NCBI GenBank assembly: GCA_031772625.1
Contig: CM062804.1
Location: forward strand, 278,460,598 to 278,524,597
DNA length: 64,000 nucleotides
DNA from: Pinus tabuliformis
Lineage: Eukaryota; Streptophyta; Pinopsida; Pinales; Pinaceae
Reading direction: 5' to 3'
Shown here: positions 1 to 12,860 of the stretch, in pieces
Layout of the letters: the number at the start of each line of letters is the position of its first letter
Position numbering within the stretch: the first letter of the stretch is position 1
Made by a program: the position numbers and the translations under genes
Notes under the pieces: generated by a model
Database searches by the model: none
The model's input: only the letters and a program-made list of their open reading frames with translations
Told to the model about the DNA's origin: nothing

Positions 1-1
1 C

Positions 2-3000
2 GCCACCAAACTAAAGGGACATGCATCCTTGTGGTGGGACAGCATTCAGGCGGAACGAAGGAGGCTCAATAAACAGCCTATAAAGAAATGGTCTAGGATG
101 GAGGCCAAGCTGAAAGAGAAATTTTTACCGAAATATTATCAGATTATGCTGTACAGGCAGGTACAGAATCTAAAACAGAGGGCAATGACCGTTAGAGAAT
201 TTACAGAGGAGTTCTACAAGTTAAATTTGCGGGCAGGATATGTGGAAGACACCCCGGAGAAAACAGCCAGATTTGTGAATGGCTTAAGGGGGGAAATCTT
301 GGATGAAATTGGTATCCTTTCACCCCGGACATTGGATGAAGCCTATCAGTTTGCGTTAAAGGCAGAGGAGAAAATTAACCGGAAGCAAAATGCCAGAAGA
401 GGAGGTGGAACTGGCAGGGGGAAAGGTAAGATGTTTGGAAGAGGCCGAGGTGCAGGTTCAGGTGAAGAAAGCAGCAGCTCTAAATCTGCTGGAGCAGCAG
501 AAAAAGACAATAGCACTAGAGGAGGACGACCACCTCAGCGGGGGCGAGGAAATGGTCGGGGCAGGGGAGCTGTCCAGTGCTATCGCTGCCACAAATGGGG
601 ACACAAGTCGTATGAATGTCCTGAAGCTGAACCAGCAGGCGGAAGAGGAACTTATGTTGTTCAGCCAGAGGATGCTGAGACAACACCTCAGGAAGCAGAA
701 AATGCACCAGAGACAGGTGAAGCTTTGGTGTTGAATAAAGTGCTGTTGAAACCAGCAAAGGAGGTTGCAGAACCAGATCAACGAAAAGCTTTGTTCCGCA
801 CTGTCTGCAAGTCGCGGGGCAAGTGCTGCAAACTGATCATTGATAGTGGGAGTACGGACAATCTTGTGGCTGTGGAGATGGTAGAAAAGCTGGGATTGAA
901 GAAATTGAAGCACCCTATGCCCTACAAAGTGTCATGGCTACAGAAAGGACATCAGCTGTTAGTCGACGAACAATGTGAGGTAGAATTTCAGATTGGTAAG
1001 TACAAGGATAAGATCCTTTGTGATGTCATGCCAATGGATGTCTGTCACCTACTGTTGGGACGACCTTGGCAGTTTGATAGAAGTGCAGTTCATGACGGGA
1101 AAATGAATTGCTATAAGTTTGTTAAAGATGGGATCAAGCACACGCTTGTACCCATCAAGGAGGAAAATACAGCAGAAGCCAGTGGAGTGAAGGCATTGCT
1201 GTTGGGCGGAAAGGAGTTTGTGAAACAGATTGAGGACAGCGAAATCAATTTTGCTGTCATAAGGAGACCAAAGGCAGTAGTATTACACACACAGCTATCA
1301 GACTTGCCTGAGGAAGTTCAGCAGTTGCTGCAAGAATTTGGGGACATTGTGGTGGATGACCTTCCCAATGAATTACCACCAAGGAGGGGTATTAGTCACT
1401 GTATTGACTTTATACCAGGGGCAAGCTTGCCAAATAAGGCTGCTTACCGTATGAGTCCCAAAGACCATGAGGAAATTAGGAAGCAAGTTCAGGAACTACT
1501 TGATAAAGGGTTGATTCGAGAAAGTATGAGCCCTTGTGCAGTACCGACCGTTTTGGCTCCAAAGAAGGGAGGAGAATGGCGAATGTGCACAGACTCCAGA
1601 GCCATAAACAAGATTACTGTCAGGTACAGGTTTCCCTTACCAAGGATGGACGATATGATGGATTGTTTGAGTGGGGCAGCCTATTTCTCAAAAATTGACC
1701 TGAAGAGTGGATATCACCAGATTCGAATACGAGAAGGCGACGAGTGGAAGACAGCTTTCAAGACAAACGAAGGCTTATATGAGTGGCTGGTGATGCCATT
1801 TGGATTGAGCAACGCTCCCAGCACATTCATGCGCTTGATGAATGAGGTATTGAAGGAATTTAATGGGAAGTTCGTGATAGTTTACCTGGACGATATTTTG
1901 ATTTTTAGCAGGACTAAAGAGGAGCATTTCAGGCATTTGCAGAGTGTGTTGAGAAAGCTGCAACAAAACAAGCTGCTGATTAATCTGAAAAAGTGTACCT
2001 TTTTTCAGCGAGAACTAGTGTATTTGGGATTTGTCATTGCAGAAAATGAATTAAAAATGGATCCGGAAAAGGTGGCAGCTATAGTTAGCTGGCCTTCTCC
2101 GAAGAGTTTATTTGAAGTCCGGAGTTTCCATGGGCTAGCCAGTTTTTACAGGAAATTTATCAGGAATTTCAGCGAGATTTGCGCACCTATGTTGGACACG
2201 ATCAAGAAGGTAAATCAGCCTTTTCGCTGGACTGAAGCGGCAGAAAGTAGTTTTCAAACTTTAAAAAAAAAGATTACTGAAAGACCTATATTGAGACTGC
2301 CAGATTTCAACAAACTTTTTCAAGTTCGTTGTGATGCCAGTGGGACAGCCATTGGGGCAGTCCTTAGTCAGGAGGACAGACCAGTCGCTTTCTTCAGTGA
2401 AAAGCTAAACGAGAGTAGGCAGAAATACTCAACCTACGACAAAGAATTTTACGCAATCATACAAGCTTTGAAGCATTGGCGGCATTATTTGCTGGGAAAT
2501 GAGTTTGTTTTATTTACAGATAATTCTGCCTTGCAGTACATTATGCAACAGCATAAATTGAACCACAAACATGCAGCTTGGGTGGAGTATCTGCAGAATT
2601 TTACATTCGTACTAAAGCACATTAGTGGCCAAGCGAATAAGGTGGCAGATGCACTGAGCAGAAGAACGTTGCTTCTGCAGGAAAGCACAATGCAAGTCTT
2701 GGGTTTTGAGCATTTGAAGGAGTTTTATCAAACTGATACCGAATTTGGGGAGGCATATGAAGCTTGCCAAAACCCTTTGTTAAGGAATAACAACATGTGG
2801 CTAGACTATAATCTGCAGGAAGGGTTGCTGTTTAAAGGAGGACAGATGTGTATACCCAACTGTTCTATGCGGGAAAATATAATACAAGAGAAACACAGTG
2901 GAGGACTGGCTGGACACTTTGGTATCGACAAGACGACTGCTCAGGTACAGCATTTCTATTTCTGGCCGAAATTGCAGCGAGATGTGCAGAGGTACGTGAG

Positions 3001-4252
3001 TAAATGCAGAGTTTGTCAGCTAGCAAAGGGTCATAGTCAAAACACTGGTCTTTATTTGCCATTGCCGATCCCGAGTCGACCATGGGATTCAGTGAGCATG
3101 GACTTCGTTTTGGGTTTGCCAAAGACACAGCGGGGCTTCGATTCAGTCATGGTTGTAGTTGACCGATTTTCAAAAATGGCACATTTTGTACCTTGCAGGA
3201 AAACCAGCGACGCCACTTATATAGCCCACCTATTCTTTACTGAAATCGTTCGGTTGCATGGACTCCCGAAATCCATCATTTCTGATCGGGATGTAAAGTT
3301 TACTGGTCACTTTTGGAGAACTCTGTGGAAAAAGTTGAATACTCAATTGCAGTTCAGTTCCGCTTATCATTCGCAGACTGATGGTCAAACGGAAGTAGTA
3401 AGCAGAAGCCTAGGGAACTTACTTCGAAGTTTGACAGGAGAAAATTCCCGGACATGGGACCGTGTACTTGCTCAAGCAGAGTTCGCGTACAACGATTCAC
3501 CTAACCGCAGCACCGGTTACAGTCCGTTCCAGATTTTGTACGGCATGCATCCGCGAGGAGTGCATGAATTATAGGATTTGGGGAAACTCGAGAAACGGAG
3601 CGCTGATGGGGAAGAATTCGCTCAAGCGATGAGCAATTTGCACGAACAGGTCAAGCTGAAGTTGTGGGACAGCAGTCAGAAGTATAAGCAGCGAGCTGAC
3701 ACAAAGCGTCGGGAAGTTCAGTTTAACGTTGGGGATGAAGTCCTTGCGTATTTACGTAAGGAGAGATTCCCGAAGCGGGAGTACAACAAACTAAAATTCA
3801 AGAAGATCGGCCCCTGCAAAATCATCCGCAAATTTTCTGCGAACGCGTATGAAATACAGTTGCCACCTGAGATTGGAATTTCTCCAATTTTTAACGTGGC
3901 AGATCTGTTTCCCTATGTCGCCGATTCAGAGAATGATGCAGCAACTACAGTGCCACAGAAAAACAGCTATGAAGAAGATTCTTGGACGAGACAATTGCCA
4001 AAGGCACCACCCCTTGAGATCGAAAGGATTCTGGATACACAGGTAGCTAGACGCACACGCAGGAAGGAGTATCTGCGATATTTGGTCAAGTGGCGGAACC
4101 GTCCAATAGAGGACAGTTCTTGGCTCAACGCAACGCAGATAACTAAAGCGGGCTATTCTGTTGACGACCTCATGGAACGGAGCCATGACTTTTTGCCACC
4201 CCGGGAGCCTGATGCAGGAGCATCCAGCTCCAAGGAGACAGAAGATCGCTGA
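2..4252 (+). pseudogene. gag-pol polyprotein with one in-frame stop
   Basis: The reading frame is open from the window edge (frame of base 2), so the N-terminus of gag is missing. Gag ends with a Gly/Arg-rich stretch and a canonical zinc knuckle, CYRCHKWGHKSYEC (about nt 577-618). Protease has LIIDSGSTDN (about 832). RT has YLDD near 1883. RNase H follows (about 2320-2660). Integrase has an HHCC-type finger (CRVCQ near 3007), SDRD and DGQTE. After a single TAG at 3572-3574 the same frame runs on through the integrase C-terminus into a chromodomain (YLVKW, EDSSWL; about 4015-4150) and ends at TGA 4250-4252. Chromodomains of this family are thought to steer integration to particular chromatin. 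Apart from the one stop the frame is clean, so the copy is either recently inactivated or read through. Confidence 0.9.
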
Positions 4253-4483
4253 CTGACTCACGGTAAAACAGGAACACGACAAGACTCCAAGAGTGGATGG
4301 ACAGGTCATCAAAATTGGCTGTTGTTTTTGTTAATTAATGTTTGTTTCTTTTTATTTCAGAACAATTTAAGTTACTGGTTGTTAGCTTAGGAAAACAAAA
4401 ACTGTTTAGTTAACTTTTTGTTTAAAGAAACAAGTGATAGTTACAGAATTCAGTTCAGTAGGAAGTTATGTTTCATGTAGTTT

Positions 4484-4500
4484 AAAAAGGAAAAGAACGA
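4484..4500 (+). other. putative polypurine tract
   Basis: A run of 17 bases that is purine except for one C lies one base before a TG that could start the 3' LTR. That is where plus-strand priming is expected. No second LTR copy is available to confirm it. Confidence 0.5.
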
Positions 4501-4501
4501 A

Positions 4502-6092
4502 TGTAACAGGGACTTTTTTCCCCTCATAAAAGAAAAGAATAAGAGATAGCAAGACAAATACAAAACCCTCTGTAACAGAACTAATGCAATCTTGTCTGAG
4601 ATAATCTATTGCTAACAATTTTCCCATATCGTGCACATAAGTGTTACTGTGTATTTACTGTATTTAAAAGTGAATTGAGACAGAAAGAATTTTTGACTGT
4701 AACTAGAAATTCAAGAACGTTACAGGCATTAAGTCAAGACCACAGTCCATATTGCCAGAACCAGTACGCAAGCGAGACAGAGTAAGGCGGTCACACATTA
4801 ACAGCATATAAGTTGCAGAACATTACAAGAACAGAGAGCGTTCAGGCATCAAAGGAAACCCAGATTGCAGCCGTAATGCACAGAACCCGTATGCCAAACA
4901 CGAGGAGTAACGCGGCCACATAAAATCCATATACAAGCTTACAAGGAAGAGGTATCAAACCAAACCACTCTGTTTCAATTAACTTAGTTAAAGTATTTCA
5001 TAGTCATTGCACACAGAAAGATCGATAAACATTACAGCATCATGTGTTAAACCCCGGCATCGCCGTAAAGCACAAGTTCCAAACCCTTGTTGTGTTGAGA
5101 CCATAGACTGACGCAAAAGAACAGAGCACAGAGACTGCAAACGCCGGCAAAGGGCACGGCCGAACCCTAAACAACCTAAACAAACTGAAATCTATAGCTA
5201 CAGCCATATTGAACAATCTACAGACATACTGGAGCAGGAGTAAACCCTACCCGTTTGCAAAGGGTACCAGGGTTGAAAGGATTCGAAGACTGCACAACTC
5301 GAAACCCTCGTGAGCAAGCCTTCTGGTCAACCTGCACATAGAAACAACGTGAGGTTAGTCCGGATTTCAACCAGAATCATCATCAACGTAAGAGAACGAA
5401 AGAGCAAACAAAGTGCGAGTGTGAAGGAGTTGTAAACTTACCCACAGGACGACGGAGGGCTGCTGAGACAGAACCCAGTTCCATAAACTGAAAATGCACA
5501 GAACCTGTAAGTGTCGATAATAGGTAATAGAGCAAGGTAAATCATAGCACGAAAGCTTACCCTCGAGGGCGGAAAAAGTTCGGAAGAGCGGCAGCTTTGG
5601 GGTCGCAGATACCTGTACAGAACTGTAGCTCAGTAGTTGAAAACGAAAAGACTCTTACAAAGAACCCATGAAAACGTAAGCAACTTACCATAAACCTCAG
5701 AACAGAACCACTGAAGACAGCAGCGAAGGCAGGGGGATAGCATTTCAACAGGAACTGTAACCATCGACAGAGTATAGGGTTCGTTTGACTGACAGAACAG
5801 TGACCCAGGTTCAAAACCGGGAGCATCGTCACAGGAACGCAGAGAGAGCAACGGCAGAGTGATGGAGTGGAAAATGAGCCGAGGATAACCCTTTAGGGTT
5901 TAACATAGGCGGGAAGACCCTTAACTGGACGAGCCGGTAGTTAAACCCATCAACCGGTAGATACATGTCTTAATGAGCCTCGGATTGGGGGCCAGGTAAA
6001 TCCACGGAAGATTTGTCCGCGCACAAGTGACCACCGGGGCCTGAGGTGAGGCCACGTGACTGTGTCCACGTCACCGAAGGGCTGGGCCATCA
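4502..6092 (+). repeat. putative 3' LTR of the first chromovirus
   Basis: About 1.6 kb of non-coding sequence follows the chromodomain ORF and the purine tract. It starts TGTAACAG and ends at a CA (CCATCA) where base composition turns AT-rich. It has several AAACCCT/TTAGGGTTT (telo-box-like) words, including a small palindrome near 5888-5903. Short ORFs here are not convincing genes. Borders are inferred, because the partner LTR is outside the window. Confidence 0.5.
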
Positions 6093-7828
6093 TAATAGTA
6101 AATTAAATAAATAAACATATTGTAGTAATTAATTATAATTTCATTATATGTAAGTATGCAATATTTTTAATTAAGTAAATAGGTGTATTTTTTGTAATGT
6201 TATTTAAAATATTATAAATCATATTATATAGATGAGAATTAGTTTTTTATTTAAGAAATATAAATGATATTTATACTTGAAATATAAAATTATGTTAATT
6301 AATATGGATATTGAAATATTTTGTTTGGTTTTTCAAAATAGTTTTATGTTATTAATATATTTTGGTTTTAAATATTACATGTTAACTAAACTAAACATAG
6401 AATGAATTAAACATTTGTGTAACATCACTAATACTAATTTATATGTTATACTTCAACTCCATTTTGAGTAGTGAATGAATTACATATTTCCTCATACTAA
6501 AAAGTAATTTTTTATTTATTTTGACATTCAACTAAATTATCTCTTTATATCAAGTTCATTTAAAATTAAGCTCAAAAGTGAAGAATTGATTTTTTACTAA
6601 GATTGAATTACAAATATCAGTAAAGAACCCATTAATGGAATAATAATGTGCTCTCTCTCTAATTCAATAAATTACAATATGATGATGCTCATAATGACTA
6701 ACACCCACTAAAACCAATGTGGTATATAAATATTATTTTTTAAATTAAATTACTTTTCTTTTCTTTATTTAAATTTGATATAAAACTTTGTTATTTAATA
6801 TAGAAATTGAAATATTTTAATTATGACTAAAAATAAAATGTTTTTTTGTTATTAATATATTTTTATTTTAATTAATAAATGGCAAACAAACATAGAATAA
6901 ATTACATATCATGTAATATCAATTATATTATTTTTATATGACATTTTTCAACTCCATAAAAAGTAGTGAAAAAAATATATATTTTCCTTTTACTTTCAAT
7001 TATCTTATCTCTATATAAAGTGGTTGTAAATTGACATAGAAATCTAACTATTTTATTTATGATCTACATTGATTTTTTTGTTACTTCATTTTTTGTTAAT
7101 TTGTTATTGAAAGTATTTTTTTATTATTTTTAAATATAACATTATGATATAGAGTGTTTCTTTTTTAAAATGGATATTAAAATATTTTATTCGATTGATA
7201 CTATGTTTTTATCTTATTAACATATTTTTATTTTAAATATTACATGTTCCCAAAACCTAGCATGAATATTTTATTTATAGATAACAATATCTTTTTTTTT
7301 TCTTTTAATATCAACAATATTTTATTATTTTTAAATCTATAGTCTTGTAGTTCACCTCTCAACTACAAATGTTCCTAAAAAATATTTATATAATAAGAAT
7401 TTTCTCATATATATCTCATATAATAAGAATATGTCCTTATACAATATATCATTTTTATAAAATTAAAAAAAAAACAAAATGTTATTAATATTTGAAATGT
7501 TACATATCAACTCCATATTAAGAAAAGAACATAACAAATCTAAGCTATTAATGGAATAAAGAAATTATCTTTAAACAAATTCGATATTAAACATTTTTTT
7601 ACTATTAATATATCCTAAATGTTATATATAAACTTGCTACTAAGAACGGAATAAGTTACATGTATTTCTTACAATAAAAAATGAAAATATAAAAAATAAA
7701 CAAACATTTTTTTTTTGTTTTTTCTATATAAACTTACATAAAACTATATTATTTAATATGGTCATTAGAATATTTTATTTATAACTCATGTCAATAAATT
7801 TTCATTATAAATTGTCATATGTCATAAG

Positions 7829-7829
<1 letters not shown>

Positions 7830-7889
<60 letters not shown>
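7830..7889. repeat. (TA)n microsatellite, first copy
   Basis: An uninterrupted run of about 29 TA units. The sequence just after it (TCAATTATTTTATC...) recurs after the second TA tract, so repeat and flank were duplicated together. Confidence 0.95.
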
Positions 7890-7892
<3 letters not shown>

Positions 7893-7997
7893 AATTATTT
7901 TATCTTTATACAAAGTCTATGTCAAATTAAAGTATATTAGTTTTTTAAAGTATATTAGTTTTACCTGTCATACGTCACTTCATATAAAATGGTGAAC

Positions 7998-7999
<2 letters not shown>

Positions 8000-8057
<58 letters not shown>
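8000..8057. repeat. (TA)n microsatellite, second copy
   Basis: A second perfect TA run about 170 bp after the first. It is followed by nearly the same flank as the first tract. Confidence 0.95.
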
Positions 8058-8060
<3 letters not shown>

Positions 8061-8783
8061 TAATCAATTATTTTATCTTTATACAAAGTAGATTCCAAAT
8101 TAAAGTGAAAAATTGAAGTATTTTATTTATGGTACCAAATTTGGGGTTAGATGGGAGTAAATATGCATATAATGAAACCCTATTGTTAACTAAAGCGTTC
8201 AATACACCAAACTTTAATAAAAGTGTCATCTATTATATGTACTAGATTTATGTAAAAAAAAATTTATAGATTTTAAATAATAAAATCTATTTTATAGATT
8301 TATGTTAAATGTATGCTATAGATTTATTTTATGTAATCCAAAAATTAGAACAATTCAAGAATTAGAAAAAAAAAGGGCATAGAAAAACATTTAGAATTTA
8401 GTTCATTTAGATTTAAATACAAATATTAAGAATGGATGTCAAAATTGTGTTGATAATAAAACATCTAAAATTTCTTATTAATTTAATTTTGTGTTTTCAA
8501 TATAAAATCTATTTTATGTAATAGATTTATATAATACATTTGGCTCATTTTGATTTGATATAAAATATTTATATATTAAAATCTTGTTTATTTAGATTTA
8601 AATAAATAACTTGAGAATCCACGTAAAATCTCGATTAATAATAAATTATGTAAGTTTCTTATTAATTCAATTTATTGTACTCAATATAAAATCTCTAGAA
8701 TATATTAAACATCAATATATTAATATCTATTTTATATTAATATTAAAGAGCAATATCTTTTTTAATGTTAATTAATATTAATA

Positions 8784-8801
8784 TTATTATTATTATTTAC
8801 A

Positions 8802-8862
<61 letters not shown>
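8784..8862. repeat. (ATT)n microsatellite
   Basis: A trinucleotide ATT/TTA run broken once by TACAC near 8799, then pure to about 8862. Confidence 0.9.
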
Positions 8863-8864
<2 letters not shown>

Positions 8865-9478
8865 ATATAGATATTAATGTTAAACATAGAAATCTATGTA
8901 AAAATATATTTTGCATCTATACATTGATGTGAAATTTTTTTTATGTAAATATTTTTATTAAACATTGCACTTAATAACTTTAGGTTTATTTAGGTTCATT
9001 GATGTTAGGATTAAAATATTTGGTAATTTTATATCATTTGGTTCATGTAGCATTGTGTTAATTTATAACATTAGGTTTTGAAGTTTAGGTTTTTTAACAT
9101 TAAAAAAATTGGTTTAATGTTAATATTTATATTGAAAATGAAAAATTGATATTGATATTATAAATATATTAATAGAAACATTATAACATCAATATTAAAC
9201 ATAGACCTTAATATAAACATAATTATAGGTTTACTAACATTAATAATCTTGGATTATAGAGATTAGGTTTAAAAAATTGTGGAATTTTGTTCAGTGTTGT
9301 AATAATGTTATGATCACTCATTTGATTTTATACAATGTGTATATGTGAAGTTTTTCTGTATGTGTAGATGGTAAATTATGTATGTATGTTACTTTTAATT
9401 TTATTCAACATTAAATTGTTTTGTTGATATCAAATGTGTTTTTTTCCTTTTCATGTTAGGTGATTTCATTGTTTGATC

Positions 9479-10671
9479 ATGGATCCATCTATTTGGAGTT
9501 GTCTTCCATTCAAAATTCTTGAAATTGTCTTCCTCTGGCTCCCTTTATCGATTGTGATAAAGTTTATCATTGTTTGTAATAAATGGAAGAATTTTTTTCA
9601 CAACTGTTCTCTCTTATTACGTTGCAAGCATGTCTCTACGAATAAATTTGGATTTATGGTTCCTTTCCTCAATAGTGAAGACAATTATTTTGTTGTTGAA
9701 TACCTTAATAAAAATGGGCACATATCTCATTTTCATTTACGATTCATAGATTCAAGATACAGAGTCGAGAATATAGTTGGACCAATGGTGGTCTTATCCT
9801 TACCCACAGAAAGCTCCCATACACACAACTATTTTGTAACGAATCCATTTACAGATGCCTTTAAAAATATAGTGCCAATAGGAATTGGAGACTGGGGATT
9901 ATTTTCATTATTGGAAAATGTAAGCAGCATAAAATATGACTAGGTTGTTCTAAAACATATGTATGACAGAATGCAGTCTAAATTTTATGCTTGTAGTAGT
10001 CTTGATAGGGTATGGTGAAGGGTCGATCTTCCATTTGGTGGAACTTCACCACCTAAGAATGGAGTGTTTTATAAAAGTAATTGTTTTGGCTCTATATGGA
10101 CAAGAAGTATGAATATTATCCTCGATATGGGTATACAATATACTAGTTGGATGTAATAAAAAATGAATGGGATTTTTTATTTGTTCCAATCATTGACATA
10201 CAGTGTATGTCATTAGCAATATACATGGATCAGTTGATATGTCTTGTCAATGATGACTCCATTTTGTATGGTCAATTGAAGGATTATATCATTTCTAATT
10301 TGGTCAACCATGCGTTGAATGGAGAATTGACTACTTTGAGTATGATTGGGGCTTTCAGATGTAAGTTGTTGGAAGAAATTTCTACATATATAAATATCAA
10401 ATGTCCTGGTTATCTTCCATTCCGAACAGTCCATGGTGTGGTTCTTATGTGATACTACAATGAAGTTCCTTTCCTATTATATGGCATGATGACTTGCATC
10501 TATTTTCCAATAGATATTGATAATTCAACTAATGAACAAATGTCTGGGTTTTGGTACCCAATGCTGGAAGATTGCAATGATTTGATTGAGTGTGGAAATG
10601 TTTCTGCAATTTCTCCCCATATGGATTCTCTTGATGAGATTCCACCATTTTATATGAATATGGATTCTTAG
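9479..10671 (+). pseudogene. F-box protein pseudogene
   Basis: Starting at the ATG at 9479, the first 45 residues read as an F-box: WSCLPFKILEIVFLWLP, then a VCNKWKNFF block with the usual spacing. F-box proteins are the substrate-recognition subunits of SCF ubiquitin ligases. The body continues to about 10671 in three pieces (9479-9943, 10147-10452, 10486-10671) separated by stops and small frame changes, so it is dead as it stands. A pyrimidine-rich stretch ending in AG lies just upstream, which may be an old splice acceptor. I could not identify the C-terminal repeat type. The Helitron remnant begins about 700 bp downstream, so this may be a captured gene fragment, but no Helitron 5' end was found to show it. 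Confidence 0.6.
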
Positions 10672-11395
10672 GATACTAGTATTCTTAGGAGTTACTATGA
10701 TATTTTGATTTTATATACTCTCTATGGTTGTGGAAAATATTTCTATTTTTAGCTCTATACATACTTTGGGCCTTTATGTAATACTTTAAAATTATGCTTG
10801 TGTCTATCTTTATGATGTAATATATTTCATATTGTTTCCCCTAAAGTTTTCTTAATTACATGTAAATGTGTTTGGATGCTATGCATTTTTCTTTGTTTGT
10901 ATAATTATAATTGCTATGAGTTATGTTATACATATTATTTGTATTGGTTTTTTTCATTGATTCTCAAACACTATTATATATTTATGTATATTTTAATATT
11001 TGCATTTATATTCTGATAGTATATAGTTCCAAATTTTTAGATATACTTCCAAGTCATATAATTCTTACACTATTGTGTCCCAATAGTATGAGTTTTGTTT
11101 TGATTCTAATATGATACATGAAAATTTAGACATTTTTGTTTAAGCCATTTGGAAAAATTCATTTATCTTTTTAGCCATTTCAAAAAATTCATTTCTTTTA
11201 GTCATTTGGAAAAATCCTTATATGTTTTGATAAGTTTATACGGTTGGAAAAAATAACATATACACTTTTTTTTTTTTTAGTATTTCCAAAAAAGAACTTG
11301 TTCCCTTTTCATTATTTTGTGTTTTTTTATATTAGATATTTTTTTTGTTCCATTTTTATGGTTCCATAATGAATATTTTATTATTCATTGTAGAC
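10672..11395. other. AT-rich spacer, no gene seen
   Basis: About 720 bp between the F-box pseudogene and the first Helitron exon. It is T-rich, with three loose repeats of a phrase like AGCCATTTGGAAAAATTCAT near 11140-11215. The short ORF at 10923-11114 looks like composition, not coding. Confidence 0.5.
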
Positions 11396-12010
11396 ATGCC
11401 ATCTGAAGGCACAAGCAAGCGTACAATAAAATCAAATTTGTCACTAACACCATGTGTCAGGTCTAATTAAAGTCATCGTTTATGGTATCAACAAAATAAG
11501 GATGCCATAAATCAACATAGGAGAGCTACATATCATAGAAGAATGAGTGAAGCCACTCTTGGAAATGATTTTATAAGTCCTCGTAAGTATCGTACTATGG
11601 ACGATATAATGGAAAGAACATTTCCTGTTGATAGTTCATTATCAGAATATGCTCCTCGTGAGCATAATTTTGTTGTTCGATGCTCTCCTGAAAATGTTCA
11701 TAACATTGTGGAAACATCTTGCAATCGGGAAGAACATCGTATTGATAATGTCGATGAAAATGTCCACCCTAACCCTTCCATTTGTCCAATTGCATGTTTC
11801 AACCAAGTCTAAAGGTTGCAAAACATCCATGGTGGAGGTAATCATGAAATTGTGTGTGATGATTTGGATGATAGTTTAATTGGCCTTTTGTTTGATAATT
11901 TGGAGCAGTTGCTCGAAACATTGGATCTTCCAATCCCGCTTCTCAAAGTAATGTGGTCCCACCAAGAGAATCAGTCATCCCTGATAATATTTCACGTGGA
12001 ACAATGAAGG
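11396..12010 (+). pseudogene. Helitron Rep N-terminal region (broken)
   Basis: An ATG at 11396, right after a TTGTAG that looks like a splice acceptor, opens MPSEGTSKRTI. The stretch 11543-11812 reads as hydrophilic coding sequence beginning MSEATLGNDF. A weaker stretch continues to about 12006. This is the poorly conserved N-terminal part that precedes the Rep domain. I place it with the transposase because of strand and position, not because of a motif. Confidence 0.45.
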
Positions 12011-12116
12011 TCATGCAATGATATTTTGATTTTTGCTGCAATAGTGGTTTTTTAATTACATTCCTCTATTTACAAACTTTTGTTTACCAAACTTATAAGC
12101 TACTTTCTTCTCTTGG

Positions 12117-12860
12117 AATAGGATACAACTCATTTTAATAGAGGTCTAGAAATTAATTCCCAAAGTGTTCCATCTATTAATATGAGAAGTGAAGATGAAG
12201 CATGACATAACCTTACTGTGCATTCTCCTCGATGATCAAATTTCCAAAATAATGTAAATTTTCAATATTTTTGATTTTCTTTTCATTTTTAAAATTTCTG
12301 GTTGGTTGGACATTGAGTTTTATGGAATATTTTATTTTCTTTGAATAGGAAACAACTCATTTCAATAGAGGCATACAAATTAACTTCATAGATTTTCCAT
12401 CTACTAATGTTAGAAGTGAAGAGGAACCATCTAATAACGTTCATCCACATCGGCAAACAAATGTAAATGTTGAGTGCATTTGATATTTTTTTCATTTTTT
12501 TCATTTACAGTTGGTTGGACATTGTATTTTATAACATTTTATGGAGAAAACATGATTTCATGTCATTAGGTAAGAGAATTGGAATCCAAAACATCAAATT
12601 GTAAAACTAATGTAGATGTTCAATGTATTTGATTTTTTTTTTTCATTTTTGAATATTTATTTGTTGGAAGTTTAGTTTTATAATGTATTTTATTGTTTTG
12701 AAACAGGAAACAAGTCATTTGAAGAGTCATAGAAACTAACTCCCAAAATGTTCCATCCACTCATGTTAGAAGCGAAGAGCAACCATCTCATAACCCTCAT
12801 CCACATCAAGAAACAAATGTAAATTTTGAATGCATTTGATTCTTTTTTCATTTTTTCCAT
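12117..12860 (+). repeat. tandemly repeated exon-like unit in the Helitron
   Basis: Three clear copies and one decayed copy of a unit start near 12117, 12347, (about 12541) and 12707. Each begins just after a pyrimidine stretch ending in AG, with GGAAACAA-type sequence. Each carries a block like TGTTCCATCTACTAATGTTAGAAG and ends in AAACAAATGTAAAT followed by a T-rich tract. They look like duplicated small exons with intron flanks. Confidence 0.65.

Larger units (their letters stand above)
1..6092 (+). mobile_element. Ty3/gypsy chromovirus, 3' part (5' end outside window)
   Basis: The window opens inside gag of a chromodomain-bearing Ty3/gypsy retrotransposon. The domain order gag, protease, RT, RNase H, integrase, chromodomain is followed by a purine tract and a long non-coding segment that I take as the 3' LTR. 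The right edge is placed at the sharp change from mixed-composition to very AT-rich DNA near 6092, just after a CA. The 5' LTR, PBS and target duplication lie outside, so the exact right border is not proven. It is unrelated in sequence to the other gypsy elements here. Confidence 0.88.
6093..9478. repeat. AT-rich gene-free stretch with degenerate repeats
   Basis: About 3.4 kb of very AT-rich DNA with no credible ORF. Related phrases recur roughly every 450-560 bp. One contains CAACTCCAT followed by a variant of AGTAGTGAA (near 6455, 6945, 7505). Another resembles TCAATTATTTTATCTTTATA with an AAAGT tail (near 6998, 7891, 8063). This looks like an old tandem or interspersed repeat array. TA and ATT microsatellites sit inside it. 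Confidence 0.6.

Noticed and set aside
458..913. 151-aa minus-strand ORF
   Set aside because: It is the antisense of the Gly/Arg-rich gag region of the first chromovirus.
5750..5850. Possible tRNA-like B box (CGGTTTTGAACC on the minus strand)
   Set aside because: No A box at the right spacing and no stems; it lies in the putative LTR of the first element.
5880..5905. Telomere-like AACCCTTTAGGGTTT palindrome
   Set aside because: Only one unit in each direction, so it is not an interstitial telomere; at most a telo-box-like promoter word.
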